A stretch of DNA of 64,000 nucleotides from the NCBI RefSeq assembly GCF_030272615.1, contig NC_081409.1, positions 21,082,260 to 21,146,259 on the forward strand, in the 5' to 3' direction. The stretch comes from Cryptomeria japonica (taxonomy: Eukaryota > Streptophyta > Pinopsida > Cupressales > Cupressaceae). Position numbers and translations under genes: made by a program. The notes under the pieces are model-generated. The model saw only the letters and a list, made by a program, of their open reading frames with translations, did not search any database and was not told the DNA's origin. This document shows, piece by piece, positions 1 through 11,085 of the stretch (position 1 is the first letter of the stretch; each line of letters starts with the position of its first letter).

Positions 1-345
1 CACCATATGACACATAATGACACCATATGGTGTCCTAAGGGGTCATATGGTATCCTAAGGGGTGATAGGACACCATATGACCCCTCAAGAGACCATACGA
101 CCCATAACAACATAATATGGTGTCCTAGAGGGTCATAGAACACCATATGACCCCTTAGAACACCATACAACCTATAACAATGACATGTCATGTCCTAAGG
201 TGTCATAAGACACAATATGACCCCTTAGGAAATAATATGACCCCTAACAACATCATATAGTGTCCTAAGGGGTCATACAAAACCATATGACCCCATAGAA
301 CACCATATGACCCGTTAGAACATCATACGACCCTTTACGATACTA
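1..345. repeat. Palindromic minisatellite block
   Basis: Short units built on caccatatgaccccttag and its reverse complement (cctaaggggtcatatggtg) alternate through the block, so neighbouring units can pair with one another. The cctaaggggtca core also recurs in the longer satellite at 18,769-21,120, which suggests one repeat family on both sides of the retrotransposon nest. The block runs off the left edge of the window, so its true length is unknown. No ORF or gene signal is seen in it. Confidence 0.75.
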
Positions 346-928
346 TATTTGAAGGTATACCTTTCTATCATTTATTTCAAGCATTTGCAATATTTCTTTC
401 AAGGTTAATTCCAAACTGGGGTTTGACTTAGGAAAACCCCTATTCCCAACCCCTTTCTTCTTCTTTCTGTGTGTAGGAAGCAGGTGTGCATTTGTACTTC
501 TAGAATTAAGCTTTATTTGTAGAGATAGAAAAACCCTTTTCAATGGACAAAAAGTTCGGTGGACCAATAGGAGGGCGACCTGGTCCGGACACATAATCCT
601 TGCAACTTTTAGCAAATTTATCATAGCAGCTCCGAATCATCTCCAACTTCTCATATCCAAGTGCACGACAAAATCCAAATCTATAGCTCACTATTTTTTC
701 TTACTTTGTCTTCAACTTCAACACTTTACTTATTCAACTTACAAGAGAGGGTTAAATGCATTGCAAACATAATCAATCTACTTAGTATTCAGTCCTTGTA
801 TCATTTAGTATTGGCTCTAGTGGATTCATCCACTCTTTTGAATGTAAACTTCCCCAAGTCAAAATCGGCTTAGTGATTTCCTCCTTCCATGTGGTGAATT
901 TGCTAAGCCCCAAATTTTCCACTTTACA
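346..928 (+). repeat. Truncated, inverted LTR of the gag-only element family
   Basis: This segment is a diverged reverse-complement copy of the LTRs found at 2,088, 5,671, 12,266 and 16,477. The shared landmark is the stretch around 400-470 (ttccaaactggggtttgac and following). It ends at ccactttaca (919-928), which matches the terminal bases of the other LTRs, and is followed at once by a PBS-like sequence. It therefore reads as the 3' part of a 5' LTR on the plus strand. The left part is missing, and the boundary with the minisatellite at about 345 is approximate. Confidence 0.65.
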
Positions 929-2087
929 TTTTGGTGAACCCAACTCGTTACACCATTAATTTTGTTTTTAGATCTGAGTGTATTCGATTTTAAATTCAAA
1001 TTTTCATTTACAAGATGGATTTTCTTGCAAATTTAAAAAATTAGAGGTTAATTTCACTAAAACCCTAATTTTTAAATTCAAAATCGAGTTTGTGATTTGT
1101 ATAATTTGGATTAATTATTTGGATTTGATCATTCATTAAATTTGCTAGTTCAAATTTTCATCTACAAGACAAATTTCACAATTAATTTTTAAAATTAAGT
1201 GGTTAATTTCAAAAACCCTAATTTTTAAATTTCTAAAATTGAGCTTGTGGGTTGTTTAAATTTTGAATTTCCCTCTTCAAATTTGGTTGCTAATTTAAAA
1301 TTCAAATTAAAAATTGCAACCTTGGATCAAATTTCAATTAACCACTTAAATTTTAAATTTAAGTGGTTAATTAAACAAACCCTAATTTCAAAATTTAATT
1401 TAATCTTGTGCATTTTCCAATCCAAAATTATAAAATTAGATCTATTTTCAAATTTAAGTTTTAAATTAAGTGGTTCTTTATACAAGAACCTAATTTTAAA
1501 TTTAACTCTCTTGTGGAATTTATTTTTAAAAAATTAAGAGGTTAATTAAAAGAGCCCTAATTTTTAAAATTAATTTAATTCTTTCAATTCTCAAATTTCA
1601 ATATTTCAAATTTAAATTTTAAAATTTAGAGGGTATTTAACAAAGCCCTAATTTTAAAGTTAAATTTTTAATGGACAAATTCAAATCTTCTAGTGTGTAA
1701 TTTTAAATTTAATTTAAAAGGTTATTTTCAAGGCCCTAAGTATAAATTTAAATTTCCTAGGATGTTGCATAATTTTTCAAAAATTGAATAATCATTTTTT
1801 CTAAAATTTTGAATTATTCAAATTCCAATTTTCAAATCTAAACTTTCAAATTCTTATTTTCGAATTTTCATTTCACATTTTTCAAAATATAAAAAATAAA
1901 TCAAATTTGAATCTCATCAATTTAAATAAATTAAGTAGTTTTATTTATACAATCATAATTTATTTTCAAATAATTTGCTTGAACTTAAATTTCAATATTT
2001 ATCATGGCAATTAATGGACTTGATCTATTTTCTATTTCACACATGATTAAATTTTTTTTTGCGTATATTTATTATAATCATGTGTTG
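929..2087 (+). other. PBS-like site and AT-rich leader of an older plus-strand relative
   Basis: Directly after the LTR end, tggtgaacccaactcg (932-947) occupies the position of a primer binding site. The next kilobase is AT-rich, full of aaccctaatttt-type motifs, and resembles the reverse complement of the leaders at 11,086-12,265 and 15,298-16,476. There is no convincing coding sequence; the open frame around 1,247-1,537 is low complexity. The outer minus-strand element is inserted at the right end of this block, and the continuation is probably at 17,747-18,470. Confidence 0.55.
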
Positions 2088-3310
2088 TGTAAAGCGGAAA
2101 ATTGTGGTCGAACCCCAAGTGTTCCCCCCACCACTCCAAGGAGAGAGAAAGGAGGTCACTAGGGTTGATGGTTTTCACTTAGGGGAGACTTTACATTCAA
2201 AAGAGGGGTTGAAACCCACAAGATCCAATCCCACACAATGCAAGATTGGATTCTGAATGAGTTTCAAGGGTTATGACAGCAAGGCTACCCTCTTTTGTAA
2301 AGAATGTAGATAGAAGGATTAAGCTAGGAATGCATGAAAAGTGAGAAAGATTCACTTATAAACAGAGATAGGAATATAGGATGAAGCTGCGGACCTGGAA
2401 TTAGTAGTAAAATGTCGAGACGGTGTTGTCCTACAAATTTGAGCGAAAGTTGACGGGACGATGGTGCCCGGTGTGCACACGGTCCTCCGAAAAATCCGCG
2501 AAACAATGGGGGATCTGTTTGTCTCTGCACAAGGATTCCAGATCTTCAATTACAGCCGCGTACCTACAACCTACACATAGAAAAGAGAGGACTATTGGGG
2601 GGTTAGGGATTAGGGGTTTTCCCTTAGGTCAAACCCCAGTTTTGGAATTAACCAAGAAATGAGAATGTTGTAAATGTAAATGATTGTAATGTAAACAAGT
2701 ACTGATACCTTGTTGTAAGAATGTTTGTATTCTTACATGCAAAGGTGTAAATGTTGTTGTATGTGATCTCCTCTTCAATGGTTGAATCCTTGTCTTGAAT
2801 GCAACACTTAGCCTTGAATGGAGACTTAGAATGATCAATTGCTTGAAGAAATGCTTGAATGCTTGAATGCTTGAATGTTTGAATGTTTGAATATCGCTTC
2901 TACCTTTTTTCCATCTACCTAACATCCACCCTTTCTGAGAGGGGAAATGTAGTTTATATACTTGCCAATTAGGGTTGAAAGACTGATTTTTCCGACCTTA
3001 GGCCAACCTAGGAAGATTATTTTTCAATTTGCAAACTTAAAGAACCGAAGCCCCATAAGAGACCGGGCCCAAAATAGGGCCAGGGACCAGGGCGCTGGAC
3101 GCCATGGTTGGGGGACCAAGGCGCTAGACACCATGATCCCACTTCCAGGGACAACAGGGTGAAAGGAGGATTAGGCCAGGGTGCTGAAAAATGCAGTTTT
3201 TGATGTCATAAATAGGTTTCGGGGTCTCCATTCAGGTTGAGTGTTGCATCACCATCGTGAAGACCCAAATGTAGTCAAAATTGCAAGTGTCGCAATTTTA
3301 GGACACTACA
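2088..3310 (-). repeat. 3' LTR of outer element (LTR A)
   Basis: It starts tgtaaagcgg and ends gacactaca on the plus strand, the TG...CA ends of an LTR. It is colinear with LTRs B, C and D. On the minus strand a TATA box (tatataaac; plus 2,953-2,961) lies about 350 bases from the 5' end, and a run of 8-bp direct repeats (gaatgctt-type) spans 2,850-2,890. A GC-rich hairpin motif occurs at 2,455-2,485. Differences from LTR D include fewer copies of the gcgctgg-type block near 3,080-3,140. Confidence 0.85.
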
Positions 3311-3325
3311 TTTAGCCCCCACTTT
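3311..3325 (-). other. Polypurine tract of outer element
   Basis: Minus strand reads agtgggggctaaa immediately next to the 3' LTR, the expected place for plus-strand DNA priming. The same sequence adjoins LTR B at 6,909-6,923. Confidence 0.75.
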
Positions 3326-4055
3326 AGCGGGAGTATAAGCGTACGCTCATACTTTCGGTAAAGTACAAGGAAACAACATTGAAAGACTTTCACCACGTCA
3401 AGAAGGCAAGATACACCAAGTCCCCAGTGGACTAAGGCTCTTACGACTTCGATTGACAAAGTAAAAGGGGAGATCATGAGGGAGAACCATGACTGTCAGT
3501 AGTAAGGTTCCCTCACTATGAGTCATGTAAGAAAAATACCAAAAAATTTCAAGGCAAAGCTAAGTTCGCCAAGAAATTTTCAAGTATCCTAAAGGGATAT
3601 GAACAGGGGTATGCCCCCCTACGTTAAAGCGATCACACACGCCTCAACGGGGGTGATTGATTTAAGGTAGTGATACACATAAGAAATGAGAAGGGAAAGG
3701 AGCACGCTATCACAAAGATTTAGCCCCCAAGTGTGAGATAAACCCAAGGATAATAGACACAAAACACAAAGCACGAGGTGACTTCACTTTCCTCGGGGTC
3801 AGTATGTTGTATGATCATTCATATATATCATATGTATGTATGCATAATTGTTCTTCATTCCCCAATCAAGGAAGGCCACCTGGAAGAAGGGAACACATGT
3901 GTCTTTTGAGTCAACATGAGAGAGACCAAAAGAGATCTCAATGCTTTGCATCATCCTCAAGTAGACAACACTAAGGACAACAAATAGAAGAATGAGAATA
4001 ACACATAGAAGAAGTAACAAAAGAGAGGAGGAGAGAGTCTGCTATGCTAATGAAA
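3326..4055 (-). other. 3' non-coding region of outer element
   Basis: This lies between the gag-pro stop and the polypurine tract and is colinear with 6,924-7,653 of the inner element. It contains a second polypurine-like motif (ttggggg ctaaat on the minus strand, around 3,719-3,733). It also has an inverted repeat at 3,620-3,675 with arms ctac.ttaaagcgatcac and gtgattgatttaaggtag. A short open frame on the minus strand (3,799-4,020, about 73 residues) is present in both copies, but nothing shows that it is translated. Confidence 0.6.
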
Positions 4056-5670
4056 CTAGTCTACCACATCATCCACCCCCCGATCTTGCTGATCAATATT
4101 TCAGGAAGGTAGGGAACATGCTAGAGGAGGAACATCCAACACAGCAAATGGAGCTATCACAAGATCCAAACAAGGGCTATGCTCATGTTCCAAGCCACGT
4201 TGTTCTTGTCTAGGAGCTAGGATAAGTGCTTTAGAAAATTCGTTAGATAAATGGTTATCAACATCAACATATTCATATTCACTATCAGAAGCAAGAGAAG
4301 TAACATTTTCATCATGAATAACATTTTCATCTATATCATCATCAAGATTTATAAAAATAGGATCTTTAACTCGCACAGGATCAAAACCATCATGCATCTT
4401 ATGTTTAGGAGATTTTGGAGAAAATGGAATAATGCTTGTTGAAGGTGTTTTTGGGGATTGCAAAGTTTGAGAAGCAGCTGCTTGAGCTCTAAGACGACGC
4501 TTTCGTCGGCGTTCACGCGCAGAACGATTTCGTCTAGTCTTAGTAGGAAGTTGAGAAGATTGAGGAGGAGGAATGTTCTCATCCTTATCACTTGGGTGTT
4601 TAGGTTGTGGTCTCTTAGGCTGGATAATAGGAGAAGAGGAAGGTCTCTTCTCTCCATAAGAGGAAGGAGGAGGAACTGCTCCATATAAAGGAGGAATATT
4701 TGGTTTAAGAAGGAGACCAAATCCATCATGACGAGGAGGTATAGGTCTTCTTTTAGAAAGTTTATTAGACATAGACATAGTCACATCCATAGGAATGGGT
4801 TGGGAATCTTCTTGAGGAAAGACATTAGTTTTATCTTTCAAAGGAAGAACTTCCTTCTCAAGAACGATAGGAATATCAAGTTTGGGTGTTCTAGGTTCAC
4901 TTAGAGATAGGATCATATCTGTTTTCCACTTTTGATAAGATTTGAAAAGATGATCACTTCGTGGAGGAAGAGATTGGAATTGTTTAGGCCAAAAAATAAT
5001 CAATAGGAATGCTAGAAGTTCTTTCAGCTGGTTTAAAGAGACTATGATTGACAATAACAACTTCACCATTATGGGGAAATTTCAAACATTTATGAATAGG
5101 AGAAGCAATAGCATTCATGGAAGATAGCCAAGCATAGCCTAGCTTCACATGAAATTATTCGGAAGAAAAAATATTAGCAAAGTTCACATCAAGGGATTTG
5201 TTGTGGACCTCAATAGGTAATGTAATACAACCAATTGCAGGAGAAGAAAATGCATCAAATAATTTCACAATCACATCTGTTTTGTCATAGATCACTTGAT
5301 TCAATTGTAAAGTAAAGAGAAATTCTTCAGTAATAACATTAACCATGCACGAAGGATCAATAAGCACTTCACGGCAAGGTGTATTCTTGACTTTTGCAAC
5401 TATGTATAAAGGAGCATCAGGTGCCCTGATAGTTTCACTAGAATCAAATGTGATGGAAGGTTCTTTAGGGTTTTCTTGCTGCTCTACAAAGTTAATCACA
5501 TTCGGAGTCAATAGACACAAGACCATCAGATGAGAAAGAGGAACCATTAGTCTCAATCACATTAGAGGTATGACAAGGTAATGGATCGGTAAAAATATTA
5601 AGATTTTGGTTAGGAGGAGCTACAGATGTATTGCCTTTATCATTCACTCCTGAAACAGAGATAGTATTAT
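4056..5670 (-). pseudogene. gag-pro polyprotein of outer element, C-terminal part (broken)
   Basis: This is the distal half of the outer element's polyprotein, cut off from its N-terminal part (13,473-15,297) by the inner element. Aligned by eye with the intact frame at 7,654-11,085, it covers the protease-like domain and the tail. The tail has a proline-rich stretch, a strongly basic patch (RRNRSARERRRKRRLRAQ) and an acidic stretch (INLDDDIDENV). Disruptions are an extra A near 5,510, a CGA-to-TAA change near 5,155, an extra A near 4,995 and a CGA-to-TGA change near 4,101. The basic patch is unbroken here, whereas the inner copy has two stops in it, so the two copies decayed independently. 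Protein role: capsid/nucleocapsid and a retropepsin-like domain; now non-functional. Confidence 0.8.
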
Positions 5671-6908
5671 TGTAAAGAAGAAAATCGTGAGTGAACCCTA
5701 AGTGTTCCCCCCCCACCACTCGAAAGAGAGAGAAAGAGGATCACTAGGGTTGACGGTTTTCACTTAGGGGAGACTTTACATTCAAAAGAGGGGTTGAAAC
5801 CCACAAGATCCAATCCCACACAATGCAAGATTGGATTCTAAATGAGTTTCAAGGGTTAAGACAGCGAGGCTACCCTCCTTTGTAAAGAATGTAGATAGAA
5901 GGATTAAGCTAGGAATGCATGAAAAGTGAGAAAGATTCACTTATAAACAGAGATAGGAATATAGGATGAAGCTGCAGACCTAGAATTAGCAGTAAAATGT
6001 TGAGACGGCACTGTCATACAAATTTGAGCGAAATTTGACGGGACGATGGTGCCCGGCGTGCACATGGTCCTCCAAAAATTCTGCGAAACGAAGGGGGATC
6101 TGTTCATCTCTGCACAAGGATTCCAGATCTTCAATTACAGCGGCGTACCTGCAACCTACACATAGAAAAGTGAAGATGATTGGGGGGTTAGGGATTAGGG
6201 GTTTTCCCTTAGGTCAAACCCCAGTTTTGGAATTAACCAAGAAATGAGAATGCTGTAAATGTAAATGATTGTAATGTAAACAAGTACTTGATACCTTGTT
6301 GTAAGAATGTTTGTATTCTTACATCCGAAGGTGTAAATTTTGTTGTATGTTGTATGTTGTATGTGGTATGTGATCTCCTCTTCAATGGTTGAATCCTTGT
6401 CTTGAATGCAACACTTAGCCTTGAATGGAGACTTCGAATGATCAATTGCTTGAAGGAATCTTTGAATGCTTGAATGCTTGAATGTTTGAATGCTTGAGTA
6501 TCACTTTCGCCTTTTTTCCATCTTACCAAAATGGGAGAGGAAATGTAGTTTATATACTTGTCAATTAGGGTTAAAAGACTGATTTTCCCGACCTTAGGCT
6601 GACCAGGAAAGATTATTTTCCAATTTGCAAACATAAAGACCCGAGACCCAAAAGAGACCGGGCCCAAAAATAGGGCCAGGGACTAGGGCACTGGGCACCA
6701 TGGTCCTGGGGGAATAGGGCACTGGGCACCATGGTCCCACCTCCAGGGACAGCAGGGTGCAAGGAGGATCAGGCCAGGGTGCTGAAAAATGCAGTTTTTG
6801 GTGTCATGAACAAGTTTCGGGGTCTCCAGTCAGGTTCAGTGTTCTGTCGCCATCGTGAAGACACAAATAAGGTCAAAATTGCAAGTGTCACAATTTTAGG
6901 ACACTACA
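5671..6908 (-). repeat. 3' LTR of inner element (LTR B)
   Basis: It runs from tgtaaagaag to ggacactaca. Minus-strand TATA box at plus 6,548-6,557, 8-bp repeats near 6,460-6,495, and the GC-rich hairpin motif at 6,041-6,070. It pairs with LTR C (12,266-13,472); comparing these two would date the inner insertion. Confidence 0.88.
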
Positions 6909-7653
6909 TTTAGCCCCCACTTTAGTGGGAGTATAAGCGTACACTCATACTTCCGGTAAAGTACAAGGAAACAACATTGAAAGACTTTCACCACATCAAG
7001 GAGGCAAGATACACCAAGCCCCTAGTGGACTAAGGATCTTACGACTTTGATTGACAAAGTAAAAGGGAAGATCACGAGGGAGAACCATGACTGTCAGTAG
7101 TAAGGTTCCCTCACTATGAGTCATGCAAGAGAAATACCAAAACTTTTCAAGGCAAAGCTAAGTTTGCCAAGAAATTTTCAAGTATTCCGAAAGGATAGAT
7201 GGGGTGTATGCCCCCCTACATTAAAGCGATCGCACATGCCTCAATGGGGGTGATTGCTTTAAGGTAGTGATACACATAAGAAATGAGAAGGGAAAGGAGC
7301 ACGTTATCACAAAAATTTAGCCCCCAAGTGTGAGATAAACCCAAGGATAATAGACACAAAACACAAAGCATGAGGTGACTTCGCTTTCCTCGGGGTCAGT
7401 ATACTGTATGATAATTCATGTATATCATATGTATGTATGCATAATTGTTCTTCATTCCCCAATCAAGGAAGGTCACCTCGAAGAAGGGAACACATGTGTC
7501 TTTTGAGTCAACATGAGAGAGACCAAAAGAGATCTCAATGCTTTGCATCATCCTCAAGTAGACAACACTAAGGACAACAAAATAGACGAATGAGAATAAC
7601 ACATAGAAGAAGTAACAAAAGAGAGGAGGAGAGAATCTGCTATGCTAATAAAA
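6909..7653 (-). other. Polypurine tract and 3' non-coding region of inner element
   Basis: Polypurine tract at 6,909-6,923 next to LTR B. A second copy of the gggggctaaat motif sits about 400 bases further in (7,313-7,330). An inverted repeat at 7,217-7,272 (arms ctacattaaagcgatc and gattgctttaaggtag) is kept at the same place as in the outer element. A short minus-strand open frame (7,396-7,602) matches 3,799-4,020. Confidence 0.6.
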
Positions 7654-10600
7654 CTAGTCTAGCATGTCATCTACCCCCCGATCTTGCTGATCAATGTTTC
7701 GAGAAGGCAGGGAACACGCTAGAGGAGGAACATCCAACATAGCAGATGGAGCTATCACAAGATCCAAACAAGGGCTATGTTCATGTTCCAAGCCACGTTG
7801 TTCTTGTCTAGGAGCTAGGATAAGTGCTTTGGAAAATTCGTTAGATAAATGGTTATCAATATCAACAAATTCATATTCACTATCAGAAGCAGGAGGAGTA
7901 ACATTTTCATCATGAATAACATTTTCATCTATATCATCATCAAGATTTATAAAAGTAGGATCTTTAACTCGCACAGGATCAAGACCATCATGCATCTTAT
8001 GTTTAGGAGATTTTGGAGAAAATGGAATAATGCTTGTTGAAGGTGTTTTTGGGGATTGCAAAGTTTGAGAAGCAGCTACTTGAGCTCTAAGACGACGCTT
8101 TCATCAACGTTCACGTGCAGAATGATTTCGTCTAGTCTTAGTAGGAAGTGGAGAAGATTGAGGAGGAGGAATGTTCTCATCCCTATTACTTGGGTGTTTA
8201 GGTTGTGGTCTCTTAGGCTGGATAATAGGAGAAGAGGAAGGTCTCTTCTCTCCATAAGAGGAAGGAGGAGGAACTGCTCCATATAAAGGAGGAATATTTG
8301 GTTTAGGAAGGAGACCAAGTCCATCATGACGAGGAGGTATAGGTCTTCTTTTAGAAATTTTATTAGACATAGACATAGTCACATCCATAGGAATGGGTTG
8401 GGAATCTTCTTGAGGAAAGACATTAGTTTTATCTTTCAAAGGAAGAACTTCCTTCTCAAGAATGATAGGAATATCAAATTTGGGTGTTCTAGATTCACTT
8501 AGAGATAGGATCATATCTGTTTTCCACTTTTGATAAGATTTGAAAAGATGATCACTTCGCAGAGGAAGAGATTGGAATTGTTTAGGCCAAAAATAATCAA
8601 TAGGAACGCTAGAAGTTCTTTTAGCTGGTTTAAAGAGACTATGATTGACAGTAACAACTTCACCATTATGGGGAAATTTCAAACACTTGTGAATAGGAGA
8701 AGTAATAGCTTTCATGGAAGATAGCCAAGGATAGCCTAGCTTCACACAAAATCGTTCGGATGAAGGAATAATAGCAAAGTTCACATCAATGGATTTGTTA
8801 TGGACCTCAATAGGTAATGTAATAGAACCAATTGCAGGGGAAGAAAATGCATCAAATAATTTCACAACCATATTTGTTTTGTCATAGATCACTTGATTCA
8901 ATTGTAAAGTAAAGAGAAATTCTTCACTAATAACATTAACCATGCAAGAAGGATCAATAAGCACTCCACGACAAGGTGTATTCTTGACTTTTGCAACTAT
9001 GTATAAAGGACCATCAGGTGCCTTGATAGTTTCACTGGAATCAAATGTGATGGAAGGTTCTTTAGGGTTTTCTTGCTGCTTTACAAAGTTAATCACATTA
9101 GGAGTCATAGACACAAGACCATCAGATGAGAAAGAGGAATCATTAGCCTCAATCGCATTAGAGGTATGAGAAGGTAATGGATCAGTAAAAATCTTAAGAT
9201 TTTGGTTAGGAGGAGCTACAGATGTGTTACCTTTATCATTCACTCCTGAAACAGAGATAGTATTATTATCAATCAAATCTTGAATTTTACCCTTTAAAGC
9301 AAAACATTTTTCAGTATCATGCCCAGGTTGATGATGAAATTGACAAAAAGATTTGTTATCAAAATAGGGTGAATTAATCTTTGTAGGATCAATTTGCCTT
9401 ATAGGAGGGAGAGTAAGCACATTTTGTTCCAATAACTTATTCATAATACTATGCAATGATTCATTCAAAGGAGTAAACTTTCTTTCCTTCTTGAAAAACT
9501 TAGAAATAGGAGGAACACCTGATGCTGCATTCACATTGTTGTTGATGATGTTTTCATTGAATTTAACGGACTCTCTATTTGGTTTAAACTTTCCAAATGG
9601 TTGTTGACTACTATCACCCTTATCACTTAGAGCCATAGGATTTGCTTGTTCCATTTGACTCACAGCCAGTTGATAATTGTGAAGAGTTGCACACAACTGT
9701 TGGAAAGAAGTAAACTCAGAAAATAGAAGTTTTTCTCTAATATCTTTTTGTAAATTAGAAATAAAGATTGTTTGAATATCATTGTCAGGCACTGGAAAAG
9801 AGATTTGAGCATACAAATGCTTATATCTACCAATGAAATCAGTCACTTTTTCTTTAACACCTTGTTTACAATGCATTAAATCAATCAAAGTAACTTTAGG
9901 ACTTATATTGTTTTGAAATTGTTGAACAAAAGCATTTGCAAGTTGTTCGAAAGAAGTAATAGAATAAGAAAGAAACGAGGAATACCATTGTAGGGCTTTA
10001 TCTCTTAATGTCCTAGTAAATAGTTTTGCAAGCAACCTTTGGTCATAAGCAAAATCGGTACATATTGTTTGAAAAGTCTTAACATGTGTTAGAGGATCAC
10101 CTTTACCATTATAAAGCTCCAAATGCAGGATTTCAACATGTTTAGGAGGGATAGCTCGAACAATGTCAAGAGAAAGTGTGCTCGCAACATCAAATGTGGG
10201 CACACTAAACTTAGATTGATTCATAGAGGCAATTTGTTGCTATAGAGAAGAGACAGTTTGTGCAAGATTGTTAATGGTTGCTTCAGTCGAAGAGTTCATA
10301 TTAGACGTGTTAGATTGTGATGGAGGTATTATGTTATTGAAAGAAGGTATTGATTGAGAGTAAGGTGGCAGGACACTATGATAGTTAGTCATAGGAGATG
10401 ATTGGAAAGGAGGAACACTACAAGGAGGAATGGAATGGTTGAATGAATTGCCCCCTTGTGTCATGTTCATTTGTGGAGATGTAATAGGGACACTCATTGA
10501 AGGAATGAATGAAGAAGTTCGATTGAATAAAGGAAGAGGGTTTATTGAAGAGGAAGGATTGCCCCCATGACTAGTGATCATAGGAGGAATGTCTTGTATA

Positions 10601-11085
10601 GAAGTAGTCATTATGTTTGATGTTAAGGTAGGTATACTAGCAATAGAAGTCGTCAAAGGAATAGAATGATTGACTTGAGTAGGAGGTTGTGTATAACCTA
10701 AAGTTTCAGCACAACTCTTCATAGGCATCACATTCGAATCCACAATGTGTGCAATACCACACAAAATATCAATTCCATTCTTATCACTTTGAACCATACG
10801 TTTTAGACCCTCAATTAATGAAAGAGCTTGACTATCAGGATTCTCATGAGACATCCATTGCTGAAAATCATCAAATTGGTTATCCAATTTCGCAAGTTGT
10901 TCTACAGAAACCTCATGGAGAGCTTCCTCATCATTAAGAGGATTAGAGGAATTACCCGTGTCTTCGTTAAAAAGGCCATTCAAATTAGGTTCCATCTCCT
11001 TGGTAATTAAACCTCGGAAAGACTTAATTCTAAGGCTTCGTCTAATGGGAATAGTGTAAGTAGGGGTTATTGTTGTAAAACTCAT
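7654..11085 (-). pseudogene. gag-pro polyprotein with basic/acidic tail, inner element (three stops)
   Basis: One reading frame of about 1,143 codons runs from ATG at 11,083-11,085 to TAG at 7,654-7,656. It is broken by a TAG at 10,240-10,242 (CAA in the sister copy) and two adjacent TGA codons at 8,101-8,106 (CGA CGA in the sister copy); there is no frameshift. Order: serine/proline-rich N-terminal region; Ty3/Gypsy capsid domain (ELYNGKGDPLTHVKTF ... LRDKALQWY, about 10,125-9,720); a C-x2-H-x4-H-x4-C knuckle (CQFHHQPGHDTEKC, near 9,345-9,300), the variant typical of the Tat/Athila side of the family; and a protease-like domain (VLIDPSCMVNVI, near 8,955). In that domain the usual D-T/S-G is D-P-S. 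The tail is Pro-rich, then KTRRN-type basic, then acidic. Role in life: virus-like particle formation for an element that borrows pol functions. Family placement is by motif only. Confidence 0.85.

Noticed and set aside
3799-4020. Small conserved protein in the 3' region of both gag-only elements
   Set aside because: Both copies keep the frame, but the region is equally similar at DNA level, so there is no evidence of protein-level selection; left as a note in the non-coding entries.
4458-4688. Plus-strand open frames opposite the gag-pro regions (also 8,056-8,286, 8,942-9,169 and others)
   Set aside because: They are antisense shadows of the polyprotein; the minus strand carries the recognisable domains.
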